Positions 59,244 to 64,000 of a stretch of 64,000 bases of DNA are shown piece after piece (positions within the stretch are counted from its first letter, which is position 1; each line of letters begins with the position of its first letter). Source of the DNA: Notoacmeibacter sp. MSK16QG-6 (GTDB taxonomy: Bacteria; Pseudomonadota; Alphaproteobacteria; Rhizobiales; Rhizobiaceae). Where the stretch lies: assembly GCF_024158145.1 (NCBI RefSeq), contig NZ_JAMYXM010000001.1, positions 930,001 through 994,000 of the forward strand, read 5' to 3'. The notes under the pieces are model-generated. The model did not search any database. It was not told where the DNA came from and saw only the letters and a program-made list of their open reading frames with translations. The translations under genes and the position numbers were made by a program.

Positions 59244-59891
59244 TCAACGCGGGGCGACGCCCTTCAGGATAATGCTCAGCACCGCCTGCGCCGCCTGATC
59301 GTGAAAGCCGGCCCGGCCGGCCTGTTTGCCGAGAACGGCGTGGATCTGCACGTCGAAATCGGCATAATGCTGCGTCGTCGCCCAGATGGTGAAGATCAGG
59401 TGATAGGGGTCGATCGGCGCAAGCCGGCCCTCATCCACCCAGCGGCGGATCGTGCCCGCCTTTTTCTCCACAAGCTGACGAAGGTCCGTCTTCAAAAAGC
59501 GCTCGATATGCGGCGCGCCGGCCAGGATTTCGCCGGCAAACAGGCGCGAGGCCTCGGGCTGCTCGGCGGAGAGCGCCATTTTGGCGCTGATGTAGCGGCG
59601 AAGCTCTTCCACCGGATCGCCATCCGGATCGAGCGCATCGAGCGGCATGAGCCAGCCCATCAGCACCTCTTCCAGCACCGCGGCGTAAATGTCCTGTTTG
59701 CGCGGAAAGTAATAAAGGAGGTTCGGCTTGCTCATGCCGGCATGGGCGGCGATCTCGTCGAGCCGCGCGCCACGCAGCCCATGTCTGGCGAAGACCTCAC
59801 GCCCCGCCGTCAGAATGGTTTCGCGGTTGCGACTCTGGATACGCGACCGGCCTTCCGGGTCGTTGCTGGACTGATCCGATATGGTGCTCAA
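59244..59891 (-). CDS. rutR: TetR-family regulator, RutR-like
   Basis: A 215-aa repressor-type regulator. The N-terminal TetR helix-turn-helix is LDEIAAHAGMSKPNLLYYFP with KQDIYAAVLE; the C-terminal half, DEGRLAPIDPYHLIFTIWAT and TQHYADFDVQIHAVLG, matches the RutR (YcdC) ligand domain closely, which in Escherichia coli binds uracil. It is divergent from amaB with a RutR-type site between them, and a similar site precedes preT. The expected role is uracil-responsive control of reductive pyrimidine breakdown, here in place of the rut oxidative pathway. The regulatory role is inference, the family is firm. Confidence 0.88.
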   Translation of the reverse strand: MSTISDQSSNDPEGRSRIQSRNRETILTAGREVFARHGLRGARLDEIAAHAGMSKPNLLYYFPRKQDIYAAVLEEVLMGWLMPLDALDPDGDPVEELRRYISAKMALSAEQPEASRLFAGEILAGAPHIERFLKTDLRQLVEKKAGTIRRWVDEGRLAPIDPYHLIFTIWATTQHYADFDVQIHAVLGKQAGRAGFHDQAAQAVLSIILKGVAPR

Positions 59892-60002
59892 AACCTGTCG
59901 CCTTTCATCAGGATTGCCGGCTAATTGTGCATCGCACTCTTCTGCCTATGGACGATGCACGAAACGCTTGACCGGCCCTTTCTCATTCCATAGCCTCCGA
60001 TT

Positions 60003-60018
60003 TTGACCAAACAGTCAA
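60003..60018. promoter_or_regulatory. RutR-like operator between rutR and amaB
   Basis: TTGACCAAACAGTCAA contains a perfect TTGAC-N6-GTCAA inverted repeat and matches the RutR pattern TTGACC-A-NN-T-GGTCAA at all but two positions. It lies 36 bp before amaB and 112 bp before the rutR start, so it can control both directions. Confidence 0.7.
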
Positions 60019-60053
60019 GTTTCCGGCTGGCGTCAATGCAAGGAGGGATCGAT

Positions 60054-61301
60054 ATGAGCTTGCAGTCCAATATGCGGATCGACGCGGACCGGCTCTGGGA
60101 CTCGATCCACGAAATGGCGGAAATCGGCCCCGGCGTTGCCGGCGGCAACAACCGCCAGACGCTGACCGATGACGACGCCAAGGGGCGCGCGCTCTTCCAG
60201 ACATGGTGCGAGGATGCGGGCCTGACGATGGGCGTCGACCAGATGGGCACCATGTTCGCGCGGCGCGAGGGAACCGACCCCGACGCGCTGCCGGTCTATG
60301 TCGGCTCCCACCTCGACACACAGCCCACCGGCGGGCGCTATGACGGGGTGCTCGGCGTGCTCGGGGCCCTGGAGGTGGTGCGGACGCTGAACGACCTCAA
60401 CATCAAGACCAAGCACCCCATCGTCGTCACCAACTGGACCAATGAGGAAGGCACGCGCTTCGCGCCGGCCATGATGGCGTCGGGCGTTTTCGCCGGCGTG
60501 CTCGACATGGAGGACGTCTACCAGCACACCGACGCGCAGGGCAAAACCTTTGGCGAGGAGCTGGAGCGGATCGGCTGGAAGGGCGATGAAGAGGTCGGCG
60601 CGCGCAAGATGCACGCCTTCTTCGAACTGCATATCGAGCAAGGGCCGATCCTAGAAGCCGAAGGCAAGGATATCGGCGTCGTGACCCATGGGCAGGGGCT
60701 GCGCTGGATCCAGTGCACCGTGACCGGCAAGGAAAGCCATACCGGCTCGACACCCATGCCGATGCGCAAGAATGCGGGGCGCGGCCTCGCCCGCATCACC
60801 GAACTGGTGCACGAAATTGCCATGAAGCATCAGCCGAACGCCGTCGGCGCGATCGGCCATGTCGACGTCTATCCCAATTCCCGCAATATCATTCCCGGCA
60901 AGGTCGTCTTCACCGTCGATTTCCGCTCGCATTTGATGGAGATCATCGAGGCGATGCTGGAAGAGTTCTACGAAAAAGCGCCGAAGCTCTGCGAGGAGAT
61001 CGGCGTTGAGTTCGAGAGCGAGGTGGTCGGCCAGTTCGATCCGCCGGCCTTCGACGAGGATTGCGTCGCCGCCATCCGCAACGCCGCCGAGACGCTTGGC
61101 TATTCGCATCGCGATATCGTTTCCGGCGCGGGCCACGACGCTTGCTGGGTCAACAAGCTCTATCCGACCGCCATGGTGATGTGTCCCTGCGTCGACGGGC
61201 TGTCGCACAACGAAGCCGAAGAGATTTCGAAGGAATGGGCGCAGGCCGGCGCGGACGTCCTGCTCCACGCCGTGGTGGAGACGGCTGAGGTGGTGGGGTG
61301 A
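60054..61301 (+). CDS. amaB: Zn-dependent amidohydrolase, N-carbamoyl-beta-alanine amidohydrolase type (beta-ureidopropionase)
   Basis: An M20-family hydrolase of 415 aa that would hydrolyse N-carbamoyl-beta-alanine to beta-alanine, CO2 and ammonia, the third step of reductive pyrimidine breakdown. Metal ligands lie in VGSHLDTQPTGGRYDGVLG, TNEEGTRFAPAM, and GLSHNEAEEIS; the dimerisation domain has GKESHTGSTPMPMRKNAG and FFELHIEQGPILE. The ATG at 60054 has AAGGAGGG 6 nt upstream. Related enzymes act on N-carbamoyl-L-amino acids; the hydA and preTA neighbours favour the beta-alanine substrate. Confidence 0.92.
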   Translation: MSLQSNMRIDADRLWDSIHEMAEIGPGVAGGNNRQTLTDDDAKGRALFQTWCEDAGLTMGVDQMGTMFARREGTDPDALPVYVGSHLDTQPTGGRYDGVLGVLGALEVVRTLNDLNIKTKHPIVVTNWTNEEGTRFAPAMMASGVFAGVLDMEDVYQHTDAQGKTFGEELERIGWKGDEEVGARKMHAFFELHIEQGPILEAEGKDIGVVTHGQGLRWIQCTVTGKESHTGSTPMPMRKNAGRGLARITELVHEIAMKHQPNAVGAIGHVDVYPNSRNIIPGKVVFTVDFRSHLMEIIEAMLEEFYEKAPKLCEEIGVEFESEVVGQFDPPAFDEDCVAAIRNAAETLGYSHRDIVSGAGHDACWVNKLYPTAMVMCPCVDGLSHNEAEEISKEWAQAGADVLLHAVVETAEVVG

Positions 61302-61310
61302 GAATGAAAG

Positions 61311-61392
61311 CCCCCTCGCCCAAGTACGGCATCGGCTCGGCAAAGCCTCGTCGTGCCTCCCTATCCCGCTCCCCTACGGAGCGAGGGAATAG
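61311..61392. repeat. Palindromic intergenic repeat unit 3, direct-repeat copy A
   Basis: An 82-bp element starting CCCCCTCGCCCAAG and ending GCTCCCC-TAC-GGAGCGAGGG-AATAG. It recurs imperfectly as a direct repeat at 61533-61613. Together they fill much of the 324-bp gap between amaB and hydA, which has no gene. Confidence 0.65.
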
Positions 61393-61532
61393 CGGCGCCG
61401 CATTTTCCGAGAGGGAGACCGTTCTGCAATCCGTGCTTGCCATTCTTGAAGAGCGCATCGGTGGACCCGAAACAGGCGCGAGATTTTCGCCTGCTTCGAA
61501 AGCCAAGAAACCTATGCGATGAGGGGGAACGA

Positions 61533-61613
61533 CCCCCTCACCCAAGCCCGACCTGGCCTTGCTGCGCATCGGCCGGTCTCACTATCCCTCTCCCCATTGG
61601 GTCGAGGGAAAAG
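61533..61613. repeat. Palindromic intergenic repeat unit 4, direct-repeat copy B
   Basis: An 81-bp element starting CCCCCTCACCCAAG and ending CTCTCCCC-ATT-GGGTCGAGGG. It ends 13 bp before the hydA start codon, so the hydA leader RNA carries this structure directly beside its ribosome site (AGAGGAG at 61612-61618). Confidence 0.65.
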
Positions 61614-61625
61614 AGGAGCCGCAAA

Positions 61626-63089
61626 ATGACCACCACACTTATTCGCAATGGCACGGTCGTCACGGCCGATCTGACCTACAAGGCCGATGTCAAAATCGCG
61701 AACGGCAAGATCGCTGAGATCGGAGAGGACCTTGCCGCTGACGGCGCGACCGAACTGGACGCGACCGGTTGCTACGTCATGCCGGGCGGCATCGACCCGC
61801 ACGTCCATCTCGAAATGCCTTTCATGGGCACCTATTCGTCCGACGATTTCGAGAGCGGCACGCGCGCCGGCCTTGCCGGCGGCACCACCATGGTGGTCGA
61901 TTTCTGCTTGCCCGAGCCGGGCCAATCGCTACTGGAGGCGCTGCAGCGCTGGGACAACAAATCCACCCGCGCCAATTGCGACTATTCCTTCCACATGGCC
62001 GTCACCTGGTGGGACAAGCAGGTGTGGGACGAGATGGAGACCGTGGTGAAGAATCACGGCATCAACACCTTCAAGCACTTCATGGCCTATAAGGGCGCGC
62101 TGATGGTGAACGATGACGAAATGTTCGCTTCGTTCCAGCGCTGCGCCGCGCTCGGCGCGCTGCCGCTCGTCCATGCGGAGAATGGCGATGTGGTCGCGAC
62201 GCTGCAGCAGAAGCTGCTAGCGGAAGGCAATGACGGGCCAGAGGGCCACGCTTATTCGCGCCCGCCCGAGGTGGAAGGCGAAGCCACCAACCGCGCCATC
62301 ATGATCGCCGACATGGCGGGCGTGCCGCTTTACGTCGTCCACACCTCCTGCGAGCAGGCGCATGAGGCGATCCGCCGCGCCCGGCAAAAGGGAATGCGCG
62401 TCTATGGCGAGCCGCTGATCCAGCATCTGACGCTTGATGAGAGCGAATATTTCAACGAAGACTGGGACCATTCGGCGCGGCGCGTCATGAGCCCGCCCTT
62501 CCGCAACAAACAGCACCAGGATTCGCTCTGGGCCGGGCTGCAGTCCGGTTCGCTCTCCGTCGTCGCGACCGATCACTGCGCCTTCACCACGGAGCAGAAG
62601 CGCACCGGCGTCGGCGATTTCACCAAGATCCCGAACGGCACCGGCGGCCTCGAAGATCGCCTGCCGATGCTCTGGACCTATGGCGTCGGCACGGGCCGCC
62701 TGACACCAAACGAGTTCGTCGCCGTCACCTCGACCAATATCGCCAAGATCCTCAACATCTATCCGCGAAAGGGCGCGATCCTGGTCGGCGCCGATGCCGA
62801 TATCGTCGTCTTCGATCCGGAGAAGGAAAAGACGATTTCGGCCAAGAGCCAGCAATCTGCGATCGATTACAATGTCTTCGAAGGCAAAAAGGTGAAGGGC
62901 CTGCCGCGTTACGTCCTGTCGCGCGGCAAGGTGGTCATCGACGATGGCGCGGTGAAGACCGAGGAAGGACACGGGCAGTTCGTCAAGCGCGAGCCGTTCC
63001 AGGCGGTCAACAAGGCGCTCTCGACCTGGAAGGAACTGGTCGCCCCGCGCAAGGTCGAGCGCAGCGGCATTCCGGCAAGCGGGGTGTGA
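61626..63089 (+). CDS. hydA: Dihydropyrimidinase
   Basis: A cyclic amidase of 487 aa that opens dihydrouracil to N-carbamoyl-beta-alanine. The binuclear zinc site can be traced: HVHLEMPF (about residue 59), the carboxylated lysine in FMAYKGALMVND (about 150), LVHAENGD (about 183), VVHTSCEQAHEA (about 239) and ATDHCAFTTEQK (about 315). Length is typical of bacterial dihydropyrimidinases/D-hydantoinases. The ATG at 61626 has AGAGGAG 7 nt upstream. Follows amaB after a repeat-filled gap of 324 bp. Confidence 0.95.
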   Translation: MTTTLIRNGTVVTADLTYKADVKIANGKIAEIGEDLAADGATELDATGCYVMPGGIDPHVHLEMPFMGTYSSDDFESGTRAGLAGGTTMVVDFCLPEPGQSLLEALQRWDNKSTRANCDYSFHMAVTWWDKQVWDEMETVVKNHGINTFKHFMAYKGALMVNDDEMFASFQRCAALGALPLVHAENGDVVATLQQKLLAEGNDGPEGHAYSRPPEVEGEATNRAIMIADMAGVPLYVVHTSCEQAHEAIRRARQKGMRVYGEPLIQHLTLDESEYFNEDWDHSARRVMSPPFRNKQHQDSLWAGLQSGSLSVVATDHCAFTTEQKRTGVGDFTKIPNGTGGLEDRLPMLWTYGVGTGRLTPNEFVAVTSTNIAKILNIYPRKGAILVGADADIVVFDPEKEKTISAKSQQSAIDYNVFEGKKVKGLPRYVLSRGKVVIDDGAVKTEEGHGQFVKREPFQAVNKALSTWKELVAPRKVERSGIPASGV

Positions 63090-63110
63090 GGGCGTTGGTC
63101 GAGAACAACG

Positions 63111-63160
63111 CCCCCTCTCCGCCACGCTCCGCGCGGCACCTCTCCCCAAAGGGGCGAGGG
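63111..63160. repeat. Palindromic intergenic repeat unit 5, left flank of the DUF559 gene
   Basis: A 50-bp element from CCCCCTCTCCGCC to CTCTCCCC-AAA-GGGGCGAGGG. Its inverted copy (unit 6, 63556-63604) matches at about 42 of 49 positions. The pair brackets the DUF559 gene. Confidence 0.75.
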
Positions 63161-63202
63161 TGGAGCAAACCGCACCCGTCGCGAGCCAAGCCAACCGGCG
63201 CA

Positions 63203-63616
63203 TTGAAACGCGCCCGCGCAATGCGCAAGAAGCCGACCGATGCAGAGGCTTGGCTCTGGACGGAGCTTCGGAAAGAGCGGTTGAATGGCTACCGCTTCAG
63301 CCGGCAGGTTCCACTCGGGCGGTACATTGCCGATTTCGTTTGCCGAAAGGAGAAGTTGATCGTGGAAGTCGATGGCAGCCAGCATGCCGAAAGTACCCAC
63401 GATGCACTTCGCACGGACTGGCTCAATAGGAATGGCTACTCTGTCCTGCGATTCTGGAACGAGGAAGTGCTAAAGCAACGCACTATGGTCTTGAATACGA
63501 TCCTTGCTACACTCGACAAACGTTTGCCACCAAGCAAGTTCCACGCACCCGCTCACCCTCTCCCCCGCGGGGAGAGGTGCCGAGCGCAGCGAGGCGGAGA
63601 GGGGATGCGGCGATGA
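63203..63616 (+). CDS. DUF559 family protein, Vsr-like endonuclease fold
   Basis: A roughly 137-aa protein of the DUF559 family, related to very-short-patch-repair endonucleases. Key segments are RARAMRKKPTDAEAWLWTEL, FSRQVPLGRYIADFVC (the catalytic Asp of the fold) and KLIVEVDGSQHAES (Glu, His), then YSVLRFWNEEVL. The start is uncertain: TTG 63203 covers the conserved N-terminus, ATG 63221 would lose six residues, and neither has a clear ribosome site; the frame is open to a GTG at 63086. The C-terminal 20 residues are translated from repeat unit 6, so the natural protein end may have been replaced. Substrate and role unknown. Confidence 0.75.
   Translation: MKRARAMRKKPTDAEAWLWTELRKERLNGYRFSRQVPLGRYIADFVCRKEKLIVEVDGSQHAESTHDALRTDWLNRNGYSVLRFWNEEVLKQRTMVLNTILATLDKRLPPSKFHAPAHPLPRGERCRAQRGGEGMRR
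63556..63604. repeat. Palindromic intergenic repeat unit 6, right flank of the DUF559 gene
   Basis: A 49-bp element CCCTCTCCCCC ... GGCGGAGAGGGG, the inverted counterpart of unit 5. It lies inside the 3' end of the DUF559 frame, which stops 10 bp later. Confidence 0.75.
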
Positions 63617-63673
63617 CGATTGTAGAGCCCTCGACGAATGATCGTCTCCTTTGGATAAGGAGGCTGATATCGC

Positions 63674-64000
63674 ATGAGTGAAATACGCGCCCTCAACGGC
63701 GTTCTCGAAGCGGCGGTCTATGTCGACGATCTGGACTCCGCGCGCCGCTTCTACGGCGACTTGCTCGGGCTGGAAGAGATCATGGCCGTCGAGGGGCGAC
63801 ACGTCTTCTTCCGTTGCGGTACGACCATCGTGCTGTGCTTCATTGCCGAGGCCACGCGCCGGCCTACCCAATCGGAGACGCTGCCGGTTCCGCCCCACGG
63901 CGCCGAGGGGCCGGGGCATATCTGCTTCTCCGCAGATGGCGCGACACTCGACGGCTGGATACAGCGGTTGGAAGATGGCGGCGTCGAGATCGAGGCTGAC
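63674..64000 (+). CDS. VOC (glyoxalase/bleomycin-resistance) family protein, 3'-truncated by the window edge
   Basis: The first 109 codons of a vicinal-oxygen-chelate protein. It begins MSEIRALNGVLEAAVYVDDL, followed by ARRFYGDLLGLEEI and EGRHVFFRCGTTIVL, the beta-alpha-beta-beta-beta module of the family; GPGHICFSADG contains the second metal-ligand histidine. AAGGAGG lies about 10 nt upstream of the ATG. The frame stays open to the window end. Substrate cannot be predicted. Confidence 0.85.
   Translation, partial: MSEIRALNGVLEAAVYVDDLDSARRFYGDLLGLEEIMAVEGRHVFFRCGTTIVLCFIAEATRRPTQSETLPVPPHGAEGPGHICFSADGATLDGWIQRLEDGGVEIEAD

Noticed and set aside
1-64000. tRNA, rRNA, CRISPR arrays and insertion-sequence transposases
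   Set aside because: I looked for these throughout and found no cloverleaf, ribosomal signature, regular spacer-repeat array or transposase motif that I could support.

Overview
This 64 kb window comes from a GC-rich alphaproteobacterial chromosome, most likely a member of the Hyphomicrobiales (Rhizobiales). The evidence is a 2830-residue cyclic beta-1,2-glucan synthase (ndvB/chvB type), a ccoGHIS (fixGHIS) operon behind a perfect FNR/FixK box, a single-domain XylG ATPase, and a reductive pyrimidine pathway (preTA, amaB, hydA) next to a RutR-type regulator. The genus cannot be fixed from the sequence alone. I see no rRNA, tRNA or CRISPR array.

Layout. 0-7.1 kb: the end of ccoP, an opposite-strand Na+/alanine symporter, then ccoGHIS; ccoS is a 53-codon gene. 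7.3-12.05 kb: a five-gene branched-chain-amino-acid-type ABC transporter (livGFKHM order). 12.06-17.5 kb, minus strand: a tightly coupled operon of ROK repressor, di-heme oxidoreductase, FG-GAP/UnbV protein and glucokinase, with 4-bp ATGA overlaps at all three junctions. 17.7-22.5 kb: the divergent xylose operon xylF-xylH-xylG-xylA. 22.5-29.6 kb: DUF924 protein, acyl-CoA ligase, AraC regulator divergent from an SDR, glucose-6-phosphate isomerase, and a formate/nitrite-type channel. 29.7-34.1 kb: CoxG-like protein, an Mrp ATPase / biotin-lipoate-ligase-like / TorD-like operon, a ZIP transporter and a PepSY protein. 34.2-39.1 kb: class I aldolase and a PaoABC-type molybdenum aldehyde oxidoreductase. 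39.2-47.7 kb: the cyclic glucan synthase. 47.8-52.1 kb: FMN glutamate-synthase-like protein, HbpS/GlcG-like protein, gamma carbonic anhydrase and a convergent SulP anion transporter. 52.3-63.1 kb: class III aminotransferase, preT, preA, a low-GC insert, rutR-like gene, amaB and hydA. 63.1-64 kb: a DUF559 endonuclease-like gene and the start of a VOC protein.

How parts work together. ccoGHIS assembles and supplies copper to the cbb3 oxidase whose ccoP end starts the window. Xylose is imported by XylFHG and isomerised by XylA, with the divergent ROK protein as likely repressor; its own operon carries two exported redox/beta-propeller-like proteins of unknown job plus glucokinase. PreTA, HydA and AmaB would reduce and hydrolyse uracil to beta-alanine, and the class III aminotransferase could remove the amino group. 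Two 16-bp sites of the TTGACC-N4-rGTmAA type, before preT and between rutR and amaB, suggest one regulator for both halves.

Most unusual stretch: 56.5-59.2 kb. It splits the pyrimidine cluster and is partly lower in GC. It carries a Panacea-domain antitoxin gene with an unrecognised partner one base downstream (likely a toxin-antitoxin pair), a tandem palindromic operator, and a strongly structured segment with a -10-like box and a T-run that could be a small RNA of about 160 nt. Between 59.0 and 63.6 kb there are six related palindromic intergenic repeats, two of them as inverted copies flanking the DUF559 gene.
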